Shown here piece after piece: positions 1 to 7,165 of a stretch of DNA of 9,614 bases (positions within the stretch are counted from its first letter, which is position 1; every line of letters begins with the position of its first letter). Position numbers and translations under genes: made by a program. The notes under the pieces are model-generated. The model saw nothing but the letters and a program-made list of their open reading frames with translations, was not told the DNA's origin and did no database searches. The stretch is taken from positions 1 through 9,614 of the forward strand of contig JAJDES010000153.1 of assembly GCA_029259675.1 (NCBI GenBank), read 5' to 3'. The stretch comes from Planctomycetota bacterium (GTDB lineage Bacteria; Planctomycetota; UBA1135; GCA-002686595).

Positions 1-1
1 A

Positions 2-748
2 CCTTGGTGCGGACCCTGCAAAACGTTGGGACCGATCCTCGAAAAGCTCGCCGAGGAAGGTGACGGTCGCTTTTTGTTGGCGAAGATCGACACCGACCAA
101 AACCCTGAGTTGGCCTCGATGTTTCAAGTTCAGGGAATCCCCATGGTTCTTTGCTTCGACCAAGGGGGCGTGGTGGACGGCTTCACGGGAATCAAGTCCG
201 AAGCCGAAGTGCGCGAATTTCTCGACAAAGTCGCGCCGGTGAAAGGCAATCCGAATTTGGAGCGCAGCGCAGAATTGGAAGCCGCCGGCGACCGCGCCGG
301 TGCGATCGCTTTGTTGCAGGAATTCGTAGCGTCGGACCCGGACCACAAACCGGCGCGCATTCAACTGGCGACGCTGCTCCTGAACGACGGTCGTAGCGAT
401 GACGCGGAGGCCGCAATCGCCGAGCTTGCGGATGACGACGACCCCGAACTGGAGCGCGTGCGGACCGCCCTGAAATTGAAGCGTGAAGCCGGTGATGTTG
501 AAGAGTTGCGCAGGCAAGCGAACGCGGCCCCCAATGATCTCGCCCTGCGAATCAAGCTGGGCCAGGCCCTGCTCGCCAATTCAGATTACGAGGGCGGTCT
601 TGGCGAGCTGTTGCACGTGGTCGTCATCGATCGCGAGTTCGACTCACAGGCTGCCCGCAAGTCGATGCTGCAGGCCTTCGAACTGCTTGGCGAAGAGCAC
701 GAGTTAGTCGAAGACTTTCGTCACCGGCTGCAAATGGTTTTGTTCTAA
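2..748 (+). CDS. ybbN: Thioredoxin-TPR co-chaperone, CnoX/YbbN-like (5' partial)
   Basis: The reading frame is open from the first complete codon and begins PWCGPCK, so the gene starts upstream of the window; 248 residues are visible. A TTG at position 26 lies inside the thioredoxin helix just after the active site and is not a credible start. The CxxC redox pair is at bases 8-19, and the thioredoxin cis-proline loop (QGIPMV) is encoded near base 140. After about residue 80 the protein becomes helical and Ala/Leu/Glu-rich with TPR-like periods (ERSAELEAAGDRAGAIALLQ, then LRIKLGQALLANSDYEGGL), matching the C-terminal TPR region of CnoX/YbbN. Family members bind and protect unfolding proteins, with links to chaperones; the ones keeping CGPC can also act as redox proteins in the cytoplasm. 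E. coli YbbN lacks the intact CxxC, whereas this one has it, as in Caulobacter CnoX. A generic thioredoxin-TPR fusion is the alternative. Confidence 0.87.
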   Translation, partial: PWCGPCKTLGPILEKLAEEGDGRFLLAKIDTDQNPELASMFQVQGIPMVLCFDQGGVVDGFTGIKSEAEVREFLDKVAPVKGNPNLERSAELEAAGDRAGAIALLQEFVASDPDHKPARIQLATLLLNDGRSDDAEAAIAELADDDDPELERVRTALKLKREAGDVEELRRQANAAPNDLALRIKLGQALLANSDYEGGLGELLHVVVIDREFDSQAARKSMLQAFELLGEEHELVEDFRHRLQMVLF

Positions 749-949
749 AAGCCCGTAGAGTCCACATTGCGCCGGTACTAGAACCTGTGGAAAAGGCCAC
801 TAGACAGGGCCACTAGGCATAAAACGGCACGTGAGTCACAGCACCGCTTGAGCTGTGGCAAACTCGGCTAGGCTGCAACTGCACATTCGAGCGAATTTCT
901 GCCGACCCGACCGAATCGCACCCATTGCCGTCGCGGGGAAAGGACACAT
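749..949. other. Intergenic gap with repeated ACTAG motifs and a small hairpin
   Basis: No coding sequence is supported here. ACTAG occurs three times, at 777-781, 799-803 and 812-816; the last two sit in a direct repeat GGCCACTAG (795-803 and 808-816). A 6-bp inverted repeat CACAGC/GCTGTG (837-842 and 852-857) has a 9-base loop and no T-tract. These could form a control region for the peptidase-permease pair, but no convincing -35/-10 pair was found. Low-complexity coincidence is possible. Confidence 0.3.
939..944 (+). promoter_or_regulatory. Ribosome binding site for the gene at 950
   Basis: AAAGGA, preceded by GGGG, lies five bases upstream of the ATG at 950. It supports that start over later in-frame codons, and the hydrophobic signal peptide begins directly after it. 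Confidence 0.6.
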
Positions 950-2272
950 ATGAATCGTGCACGCAACATCAGCCAGCTTGCCGCCTGTGTGTTCTCGTTC
1001 CTAGCTGCTTCGAGCTCAGTTGCCGCAGCATCTGCGACTCCAGTTTCAATTCCAACTTTTGAGCCACCGGCTGCGGGAGCTTTATTCAACTCGGCACTCG
1101 CCCCCGATCCGCCGGACCGGGTGCACTTAAAGAACGGGCAGAGCCTGGAGGGTTTTGTGCTGTACGAGGACAGACAAAGCCTCGTGATTCGCATCAACAA
1201 CCGCGAAAAAGAAATCGACATGTCGGAGGTAGAGAGCGTCGATTCCCTGCAACGCAAGCGTGCCCTTTTCTTGGAGCAACACCTGCGCCTGCCAAGCTCC
1301 AGCACAGGCGCTTTTTTGGATCTGGCGCGCTACTGCATGACTTCGGGCTTGGTTGCAGAAGCACGCTTGATGATGCTGATCGTGCTCAACCTCGATCCGG
1401 ATAATGAGCAGGCACACGAAGCCCTCGAGCATCGCAAGCAAGACACAAGTTATCGCGCCATGGTGGCCGGGCGCTGGTACCGCTGGAGCGAAGTCCTCGA
1501 ACGCAGCAAGGACTGGAATCAAGCCTGGGAGTTCAACTCAAGCCACTATTCGATGCGTTCGAATTTGCCCATGGCCGATGCCGTGAACGCGACCCTGGAC
1601 TTGGAACGCTTTTATCAGCAGTACTACCTAGAGCTGCAGGAATCACTGCGTCTCTTTGAATTCGAAGAGCCGCTGAAAGCTCGAATTCACTTCGATTCCA
1701 AGTCCTTCCCCAAGCTGCAACAAAATCGCGCGGCTTATTATGACCGGAGCAATGACTCCCTGGTTGTTGACGCCAGCCAGACCTTTGCACGCCCGCTGAT
1801 CATTCATGAGGCCACCCACCAATTGCTAGAATTGACGGTGCGCGAACGCGGTGCAGTCGCCAGCAGCATTCCGGCCTGGTTGTCCGAGGGCTTGGCCGAA
1901 TACTTCTCCAACGCCATTACCGGACCCGCCGGTCGCGCGCGCTTCGACACTCGCCGGCACGCGATTGCTCGCATCTACCTGCATGCGCACGCCGAGGAAC
2001 CCTTCTCACTCGATCGGATTTTGAACCTCGAAGTAGGTGATTTTTGGGGCAGCGCGGACATCGATTTGATGTACGCGCAGGCTTACACGTTGGTTCATTT
2101 CTGCCTGCAAGGTGAGAATCAGCGCTTTAGGGAGCCTATGCTTGAGTACATGAGCAAGGTCTATGCGGGTAAGGGGACCAGTTCCCTCTTCAAGAAAATC
2201 GTCACCAAGCGCAGCGACGATTTCGAAGCTGAATGGACTCAATACGTGAAGAAATTGGCCGGAGGGCGCTGA
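950..2272 (+). CDS. Secreted HExxH zinc peptidase-like protein (DUF1570-like)
   Basis: 440 residues. Residues 1-28 form a Sec-type signal peptide (basic MNRAR start, then a hydrophobic run ending SSVAAASA), so the protein probably acts in the periplasm or outside the cell. Residues about 57-97 (VHLKNGQSLEGFVLYED onward) resemble the small SH3/Sm-like beta module common at the N-terminus of planctomycete and deltaproteobacterial secreted proteins. A helical, TPR-like stretch follows (about 105-165). The C-terminal half carries HEATH at 286-290 and WLSEGLAEY at 310-318. This is the gluzincin pattern of two zinc-binding histidines with catalytic Glu, followed by a third-ligand Glu (probably E313), as in DUF1570-type proteins. 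The motif residues are intact, so an active metallopeptidase is plausible, but the substrate is unknown. The stop lies four bases before the permease-like gene, so the two are probably cotranscribed. Confidence 0.8.
   Translation: MNRARNISQLAACVFSFLAASSSVAAASATPVSIPTFEPPAAGALFNSALAPDPPDRVHLKNGQSLEGFVLYEDRQSLVIRINNREKEIDMSEVESVDSLQRKRALFLEQHLRLPSSSTGAFLDLARYCMTSGLVAEARLMMLIVLNLDPDNEQAHEALEHRKQDTSYRAMVAGRWYRWSEVLERSKDWNQAWEFNSSHYSMRSNLPMADAVNATLDLERFYQQYYLELQESLRLFEFEEPLKARIHFDSKSFPKLQQNRAAYYDRSNDSLVVDASQTFARPLIIHEATHQLLELTVRERGAVASSIPAWLSEGLAEYFSNAITGPAGRARFDTRRHAIARIYLHAHAEEPFSLDRILNLEVGDFWGSADIDLMYAQAYTLVHFCLQGENQRFREPMLEYMSKVYAGKGTSSLFKKIVTKRSDDFEAEWTQYVKKLAGGR
2261..2265 (+). promoter_or_regulatory. 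Ribosome binding site for the GTG start at 2277
   Basis: GGAGG lies inside the last codons of the peptidase gene, eleven bases before the GTG at 2277. The spacing is slightly long but the motif is strong. Together with the four-base gap it suggests translational coupling of the two genes. Confidence 0.55.
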
Positions 2273-2276
2273 ACTC

Positions 2277-3716
2277 GTGCTGAAGCGAATCCGAACCCTA
2301 CTCGCGGCATACTTGGCCGGCCGCAGCGACGGTGCACGGCTTCCGATTGCCACGCTCTTCCTGCACGGTTTCTTGGCTGCGGTCTTTTGCCTGCTCTTGC
2401 AGGACAGCACAACTCCGTTCGCCTACGCACTGTGCGCACTTAGCCTGTCCGGCGCCCTATTGGCTATTCCGCTGTCGGGAGAATTCGGTTACCTCCTGCG
2501 TGCGGACCCCAGTGAGGAATGGGTAGCAGCCCTTCCCATTTCGAAAACTGAAATCCGAATCGCGCGCAGCACGCATTTGCTGTGCGTGTTGTTCACATTG
2601 GCTCTCGGCTCGCTCCTTCCCGCGGCATTTCTATTCGAACTCGGTCCCGCAGCCTCACTGGGCCTGGTTCTAGCCGGACTGGGGCAAGCGGCCTTGTTGG
2701 CGGCAGTCTTGCTCGGCTTGCAAACCCTGTTCGGGGGCCGTGCAGAAGTGCTTTTCCTCATGCTGCAAACCCTGCTTGTGATCGGGGTCACAGCGGGCCT
2801 GGTACTGGGACTTCAACACGTCTCATTGGTTGCAGATTTAACCGGCATACCGAGCGGCAGCCCATTGGCCTGGTTGCCGACTGCCCGCTTTGCCGCCTGC
2901 TTCGGCGAGCAAGGTGAAGTACTCCTACCCGTCTTGATGGGTCTATTCAGCATCGCAACCGTGCTGCTCATGCCCCGGCCATCGGGTGGCGGCAACCGCG
3001 GCCGCATGCCGCTCGAAGTCATTTTGGCGCCGATTCGCAAACTCGCCACGCGTTTTTGGGTGCAGCGCAACGAGCGCGCTATTTTCGACTTTGTTTACGA
3101 CGCGCTCCCCCGTGAACGGGAAGTCATTTTGCGCAGCTACCCGATGTTCGGCATCCCGCTGGCTTTCCTGTTGGCCGCCTACAGCGGAGAGCCGGGCTCG
3201 GAGAGACAGGGGCTGTTGGCCCTCATTCTGTTCACACCCGGCATTTACCTGCCGGTCCTGCTAACCCAGGTGCCCGCCTCAGAATCCCATCAAGCACGCT
3301 GGCTCCTGGATTGTTCACCCATGCATCATTCCGTCGCAAATAGCGCTGCGATCAAAGCCTTGGCCGTCCGCTTCCTCTTGCCGCTCTACGTCGCCTTGAC
3401 CTTGATTGCGTGGCAAGGAGCCGGAATTGAGTTTGCGCTGCGACTCGCACCGATCGCGGCCCTCACTTCACTCTTGGTGATGCGCATGCAATACGCCGAG
3501 TGCGTCTCCGACCCGCCCCTCTCCACTCCACCGGAGAGCATCAGTGTCCAACTTGACGGTAGCGGCTCGATGCTTGTGCTCACTTTGGTTCTCACCGTCC
3601 TGGCCGTCGTAGCCAACGCGACCTTGACCAGCTCCGGTTCGGCGGGCTTGGCACTGGGAGCTCTGCTGGCGATTGAAATATGGGCCGAGCGCAGCTCCAG
3701 GTTTTCGAGGGCCTAA
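2277..3716 (+). CDS. Polytopic membrane protein, ABC-2 permease-like
   Basis: 479 residues with a GTG start. About ten to twelve hydrophobic segments can be seen, roughly at residues 22-41, 47-66, 99-120, 124-149, 156-180, 214-232, 290-302, 312-332, 360-380, 385-402, 431-450 and 455-470. A cytoplasmic loop at 79-97 (EEWVAALPISKTEIRIAR) resembles the loop of ABC-2-type exporter permeases, where an 'LPxS+xE' stretch follows the second membrane segment. The loop between residues 233 and 290 is long and basic. No ATP-binding subunit lies next to it, so a role as an ABC permease is inferred from style only. Tight coupling to the upstream secreted peptidase suggests a shared envelope function. Any other large membrane protein family remains possible. 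Confidence 0.6.
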   Translation: MLKRIRTLLAAYLAGRSDGARLPIATLFLHGFLAAVFCLLLQDSTTPFAYALCALSLSGALLAIPLSGEFGYLLRADPSEEWVAALPISKTEIRIARSTHLLCVLFTLALGSLLPAAFLFELGPAASLGLVLAGLGQAALLAAVLLGLQTLFGGRAEVLFLMLQTLLVIGVTAGLVLGLQHVSLVADLTGIPSGSPLAWLPTARFAACFGEQGEVLLPVLMGLFSIATVLLMPRPSGGGNRGRMPLEVILAPIRKLATRFWVQRNERAIFDFVYDALPREREVILRSYPMFGIPLAFLLAAYSGEPGSERQGLLALILFTPGIYLPVLLTQVPASESHQARWLLDCSPMHHSVANSAAIKALAVRFLLPLYVALTLIAWQGAGIEFALRLAPIAALTSLLVMRMQYAECVSDPPLSTPPESISVQLDGSGSMLVLTLVLTVLAVVANATLTSSGSAGLALGALLAIEIWAERSSRFSRA

Positions 3717-4011
3717 TGTTCACCATCCGTGCGCGGCCCGAGCACGAAGCGGAGCCCTCCAGTGCTGCCCGCGCCCGCCAAGGGCCTCGATCCACAAATA
3801 ATGGGGGCAAGGCCGTAGGGCCGGAACGATCGGCGGGCGGGTCGGCTCGACTCCAATCACCGGCAGGACTCCGAATGTGGGCGACAAGACGGCTTTCTGC
3901 CCCAACTCTCAACATCCGGGCAACGGCACGCCGCCTCGGAATGTAACCTGTGCGCACTCCGGGACGCTCGAGCGACCGGACTAGCCCACTACCCGCAAAA
4001 GCTTTCGAACC
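3717..4011. other. GC-rich gap with weak hairpins, no supported gene
   Basis: 295 bases with no credible gene. Two modest foldbacks are present: GGGTCG/CGACTC around 3839-3853 (one G-T pair), and GGGC (3879-3882) with GCCC (3899-3902) enclosing AAG/CTT (3886-3888 and 3893-3895) around a 4-base loop. Neither is followed by a T-run, so neither is a standard terminator. An ATG at 3716 overlaps the permease stop (TAATG) and opens 76 Arg/Ala/Pro/Ser-rich codons, which look like translated non-coding sequence. The segment may hold the terminator for the first operon and the promoter for the next. Confidence 0.35.
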
Positions 4012-4611
4012 ATGGTGGCCACCACACACCCGGTCGACTCTCCCCCCAGCCCAGTGTCCCAGGGTCCTATCTCCGAACTCATCCGCAGGCGCTACCGCTA
4101 TCGCCAGGCAATCGGCATCGTCTTCGGCGCCGTCATCGTGTTCTTTGGTGCGCCCATTGCGCTGGCCTACCAAATTGGAACCGTCCTGATTGTGCTGGGC
4201 ATGCTCGTTCGGCTGTGGGCGTCCGGTCACGTCAAGAAGGACCAAGTGCTCGCCACCACCGGCCCCTACGCCTACGTGCGCCACCCGCTTTACGTGGGCA
4301 ATCACTTGATTGCCGTTGGTTTGTGTGCAGCTTCGGGGTTGTGGTGGAGCCTTCCGCTTTGGCTGCTGCTGGCCATGATTTTCTACCCCGCAGCCATTAG
4401 GCGTGAAGATTCGCGCCTGCGAACTCGCTTTACCGAGCAGTGGACGGCATGGCGCGCCGAGACGCACGCCCTCTTCCCCCGCCTGCGACCCTATGCGAAC
4501 TCCGGCCTGGGAAGTTGGTCGCTCAAGCAGAGCATGATGGCCAATGGTGAACCGATCCACGTGGTGATTTTGATCGGTTGCCTGTACCACCTCGCCAACC
4601 TCTTGCCCTAG
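4012..4611 (+). CDS. Membrane methyltransferase, ICMT/PEMT-like
   Basis: 199 residues. The signature GPYAYVRHPLYVGN (84-97) is the GPY-x-x-xRHPxYxG motif of the isoprenylcysteine carboxyl methyltransferase / phospholipid methyltransferase superfamily. It is followed by a hydrophobic hairpin (about 98-127) and then RREDSRLRTRF...W..W (130-147), the usual C-terminal SAM-pocket region with its Glu. Hydrophobic segments are at about 32-50, 52-69, 98-127 and 180-197. Bacterial members transfer methyl groups from SAM to small lipid or membrane substrates; the substrate here cannot be told. No Shine-Dalgarno is visible, and an in-frame stop at 3982-3984 makes the ATG at 4012 the first ATG in the frame. 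The last 35 residues (extra hydrophobic tail) extend beyond the core. The next gene follows after 24 bases, suggesting an operon with the kinase-like protein. Confidence 0.8.
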   Translation: MVATTHPVDSPPSPVSQGPISELIRRRYRYRQAIGIVFGAVIVFFGAPIALAYQIGTVLIVLGMLVRLWASGHVKKDQVLATTGPYAYVRHPLYVGNHLIAVGLCAASGLWWSLPLWLLLAMIFYPAAIRREDSRLRTRFTEQWTAWRAETHALFPRLRPYANSGLGSWSLKQSMMANGEPIHVVILIGCLYHLANLLP

Positions 4612-4635
4612 GGCAAGTTCAAGAGCGCGGCTCGC

Positions 4636-5325
4636 GTGGAATCCGACGAATCGCATTCGCTCGCTCCCGACGAAGGCGCGACCCCCCAAGAATCGGAACG
4701 TGGGTTCCTGCGCGCCTTGGGCAAGCAGGACTTGCCGCTTGAAGTTGACCTGGCCGCTGGGCGCTACCGCCGCACTTGTGTCTACAAGCACACCTTCTTC
4801 GCCGCAGTGGGACGTTATGACGGCCCCGGCGGCCCGCTGATCCTAAAATTCGGGCGCAGAGTCGGCCTGTTCGGGCTGCCGCTCGGCTGGCAAGGACGAC
4901 TTCAATGCCGCAACGAAATGGCCGCATTCGCGGCCTTGGCCGATTTGGATGGCATCCCCAAGCGCGCCGAGGCCTTTGCGCCCGATAGTTTCGCGCGCGA
5001 CTTCGTTTCCGGGCATCCGCTCGAGCGCGGTGAAAAGGTAAACGACGAATTCTTTCCGCGCTTGGAAGCGCTGCTCAAGCAAATCCACGGGCGAGGGCTT
5101 GCCTATGTTGATTTGCACAAGCCCGAAAACGTCATGGTCGATGACCTGGGGCGGCCTTGGTTGATGGATTTTCAAATCGCATTCGCGTGGCCCAACCCGA
5201 TCGGAGTCCTTCAAAAGCTGATTCCCAATTTTGCGGGTCGGCGTGCGTTGGCTCGCCTTCAAGAAGCCGACCTCTATCACTTTTATAAGCACTGGCGGCG
5301 CTGCAGGCCCGACACCCTACCGTAA
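4636..5325 (+). CDS. WaaP/Kdo-kinase-like small protein kinase fold, DFQ type
   Basis: 229 residues with a GTG start and no clear ribosome binding site. The same frame is closed by the previous gene's stop at 4609, so GTG 4636 is the earliest reasonable start. Kinase-fold landmarks are present: candidate ATP-binding Lys in LILKFG (K71), Glu in RNEMAAF (E94), a hinge-like FVSGHPLE (123-130), a catalytic loop AYVDLHKPENVMV (156-168, D159 and N165), and DFQ (178-180) in the place of DFG. Asp and Asn are six residues apart rather than five, as I recall for the bacterial LPS/lipid-kinase-like group. The C-terminus has an aromatic-basic stretch (LYHFYKHWRRCRP) typical of that group. The likely role is phosphorylation of an envelope glycan or lipid, possibly linked to the adjacent methyltransferase. 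This is inference; an unusual protein kinase is the alternative. Confidence 0.72.
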   Translation: MESDESHSLAPDEGATPQESERGFLRALGKQDLPLEVDLAAGRYRRTCVYKHTFFAAVGRYDGPGGPLILKFGRRVGLFGLPLGWQGRLQCRNEMAAFAALADLDGIPKRAEAFAPDSFARDFVSGHPLERGEKVNDEFFPRLEALLKQIHGRGLAYVDLHKPENVMVDDLGRPWLMDFQIAFAWPNPIGVLQKLIPNFAGRRALARLQEADLYHFYKHWRRCRPDTLP

Positions 5326-5673
5326 CACCAAAGGACACAACCCAAACGACCGGGACGTCTCATTAGGATCCACCGCGTCGTGCATCGCTTTGTGCGCGCG
5401 ATTCGTCACCGGCTGATGTCTCTATTGGGTTGGGATAGGTCGGATAAGGACGCGAACTAGGCTCGCCCGGCCATCCTGCGGCCGCGGCAACGGCCCAACT
5501 TCTTGCGCGCGCCGGCTTTTTGAATGCGTGTGACCGGCGAAGGCGCCACAGCAAAAGCGCGAGCTGCGCAGGTAGGGCAAAACCGAGCGGGATCGACCTT
5601 TATTCCTCGTACCGCGTCTATACAATGCCGACCTCGCGAGCTCGCATTCGCAAAACTAAATGGAATCACGCAT
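5326..5673. other. Intergenic gap between kinase-like and HTH genes
   Basis: 348 bases without a supported gene. An inverted repeat CGCCGG/CCGGCG lies on either side of a CTTTTTG run near 5510-5540, but the T-run falls in the loop, so it is not a classical terminator. A short direct repeat GGATAGG / GGATAAGG (5433-5439 and 5442-5449) is present. Just upstream of the HTH gene, TATACAAT near 5620 resembles a -10 box, but no -35 at good spacing was found. An open frame from 5524 runs into the HTH gene, but its upstream 50 codons show no protein character. Confidence 0.35.
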
Positions 5674-6075
5674 ATGGCAGCAGCAAAGAAGAGTGCGGGC
5701 AAGAAGCGGAAAAAGCGCTATCGGAGCCCCAATCGGTCCATCGATCAACAAATCGCCGACGTAGAAGCGAAGATCGCTGAACTTTCCAACACCATTGAAG
5801 AACGCGCCGAGCGTCAAGAAGCCCAACGCCTCGCGGAAGAAGAGAAAGCAGCTTCCGCTTTGCCGTTCAAAGCAAAGTGGATCGCCGAGCATCGCGCGAA
5901 AGTCCAACTGTCCGCAGCTGACTACGCGCTGTTGATCGGCGTCACTCCGCTCACGATCTACAACTGGGAGAAGGGCCGCTCCAAACCGCGCGCGAAGCAG
6001 TTGGAGGCTTGGCACTCGATCAAGACAATGGGCAAAGCCAAAGCTTGGCGCACGTTGGAAGATATGGGCTACTAG
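5674..6075 (+). CDS. Small XRE-type HTH DNA-binding protein with basic tail
   Basis: 133 residues from the ATG at 5674. The start was chosen because the frame upstream (open to 5524) reads like non-coding sequence, and the protein begins with the lysine-rich MAAAKKSAGKKRKKRY typical of this group. There is no strong Shine-Dalgarno. Order of parts: basic tail (5-17), predicted coiled coil (about 22-60, Glu/Ala/Arg-rich), then a lambda-repressor/XRE-type helix-turn-helix (about 65-115) with LSAADYALLIGVTPLTIYNWEKG as the core. The recognition helix is probably TPLTIYNWEKG. It ends WRTLEDMGY. Similar tail-coiled-coil-HTH proteins are common in Proteobacteria and relatives and may serve as regulators or nucleoid-associated factors. 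The gene stands alone and faces the minus-strand membrane protein gene. Targets are unknown. Confidence 0.82.
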   Translation: MAAAKKSAGKKRKKRYRSPNRSIDQQIADVEAKIAELSNTIEERAERQEAQRLAEEEKAASALPFKAKWIAEHRAKVQLSAADYALLIGVTPLTIYNWEKGRSKPRAKQLEAWHSIKTMGKAKAWRTLEDMGY

Positions 6076-6174
6076 CCGCAATCTCCAATGGGAGCGGCAG
6101 CGGTGAGCACGGCGCCAAATTCAGTCAGCTCCAATCGGGTTCGCGGGAAAGAAGCTGCGACTCGATGAAAAGAA

Positions 6175-6212
6175 CAAGGGTCCGAGTTGCACCCGTGCAA
6201 CTCGGACCCTTG
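6175..6212. terminator. Perfect 17-bp inverted repeat, likely bidirectional terminator
   Basis: CAAGGGTCCGAGTTGCA (6175-6191) is exactly complementary to TGCAACTCGGACCCTTG (6196-6212), with CCCG as loop. It sits between two convergent genes (ends at 6075 and 6378), where a terminator is expected on both strands. Neither side has a T-run, so intrinsic termination by the standard mechanism is unproven; mRNA 3'-end protection is another role. A small hairpin CATGC-ctaca-GCATG follows at about 6214-6228. The rest of the 6076-6377 gap shows nothing recognisable. Confidence 0.65.
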
Positions 6213-6377
6213 GCATGCCTACAGCATGAGATCGAGATCTGAGGCTAAACCTGGCTCGCGGTCAGTTGGGTTTGTCCGCTCGGATTCCACTCACCCCGCG
6301 CCCTCTCCCGAAGCTCCACCGAAACAATGGAGAGCAGCTCCGTCGCCACAGGGACTTTGGCGCAGACGCGACGAACT

Positions 6378-7130
6378 CTAGCTCGGCGACTTGGTCCGCG
6401 ATTGGATCTCACGAGTGAGGTAGTGGCGCATGGCCATCAGGTAGATCATCAGAAACATCGCCAAGTAGAGTTCCTTGCTCTCGCCCGGCGCGATATCGAG
6501 CCAGTGCGGAACTTCTCTTTCACGCGCCTCAATGATCTTTTCGGGCAGCGACACAATCAGTGCCAACAAAGCACTCGGTGCGCAAACAAAGGTCGGGAAG
6601 ACCCATCCAGCCACAGTACCTTCGTCGAATTTTGGGACGCGTTTGCGACCACTTCGAGTCAGCGGCAACACCAAGCCGCCGATCAAAGCCGCAAGCGTCA
6701 AAAGGTTGCGGGGAAGTTGATCCACCAGTCCGCCCAAGGCTCCGCTGGTATTGTGCAGGTTGAATTCGCCTTGGTCGTTGCCCTCGCGTATCGATTCGGG
6801 CGTTTCAAAGCCGAACCAATGCTGCCCCCAACTAGCCTCTTCGCCGGCAAAGTAAATGCACCCCAGGCACATCACCAATGCAAAGGGTCCGAATAATCGA
6901 TTGTTCACTTGGCGACGACGCGCGAACAACAGGCCCGCGTTGACGATCGCAACAATCAATGCCAGCACCGTCATGTTTTGGACCAACCCCAACTCCGAGC
7001 GAATGTACGACACATAGAACTCGTCGAAGGCCACGCGGCAAACAAATTGAATCAGCAGCAGCGCCAGCGGCAGGAACAGCCACAGCCAGGGCGACAGCGG
7101 ACTTCGAGTTTGGTCAGCGGAAGTTGTCAT
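6378..7130 (-). CDS. Conserved polytopic membrane protein, GEExxWGQ family
   Basis: 250 residues from an ATG at 7128-7130. About six hydrophobic segments lie near residues 15-33, 50-70, 78-95, 140-158, 174-196 and 219-236. The conserved core is AGEEASWGQHWFGFETP (95-111) followed by GEFNLHN (121-127). This is the signature of a widespread but uncharacterised bacterial inner-membrane family, usually written GEExxWGQR.FG...NxQxExNLHN. The clustered Glu, His and Asn at a membrane edge suggest a metal or substrate site, but no activity is known to me. There is no strong Shine-Dalgarno; the upstream leader contains a 12-bp triplicate repeat. It lies 113 bases downstream of the cytochrome c gene on the same strand and may be in the same transcript. 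Confidence 0.75.
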   Translation of the reverse strand: MTTSADQTRSPLSPWLWLFLPLALLLIQFVCRVAFDEFYVSYIRSELGLVQNMTVLALIVAIVNAGLLFARRRQVNNRLFGPFALVMCLGCIYFAGEEASWGQHWFGFETPESIREGNDQGEFNLHNTSGALGGLVDQLPRNLLTLAALIGGLVLPLTRSGRKRVPKFDEGTVAGWVFPTFVCAPSALLALIVSLPEKIIEAREREVPHWLDIAPGESKELYLAMFLMIYLMAMRHYLTREIQSRTKSPS

Positions 7131-7165
7131 GCCAAAGGCCGCGTGCAGCGCGGGTTATTGGATCA

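Noticed and set aside
3839..3853. Possible tRNA T-arm (GGCTCGACTCC)
   Set aside because: The flanking bases do not form a paired T-stem, and no acceptor or anticodon arm could be placed.
3716..3946. ATG overlapping the permease stop (TAATG) with 76 open codons
   Set aside because: The overlap looks like coupling, but the product is Arg/Ala/Ser/Pro-rich with no recognisable domain, as expected from GC-rich non-coding DNA.
3592..4791. Minus-strand 399-codon frame
   Set aside because: It lies opposite the methyltransferase, the ends of the permease and kinase genes, and the gap. It has no family motif, while the plus strand holds clear motifs.
5524..5673. 50-codon N-terminal extension of the HTH protein
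   Set aside because: It has no domain character, a possible -10 box lies within it, and the lysine-rich start at 5674 is typical of the family.
5457..5702. Minus-strand 81-codon frame with CPTC motif
   Set aside because: It overlaps the start of the HTH gene on the other strand, has a single CxxC and no recognisable family.
6327..6896. Plus-strand 189-codon frame
   Set aside because: It is antisense to the GEExxWGQ membrane protein, with His/Gln/Arg-rich shadow composition.
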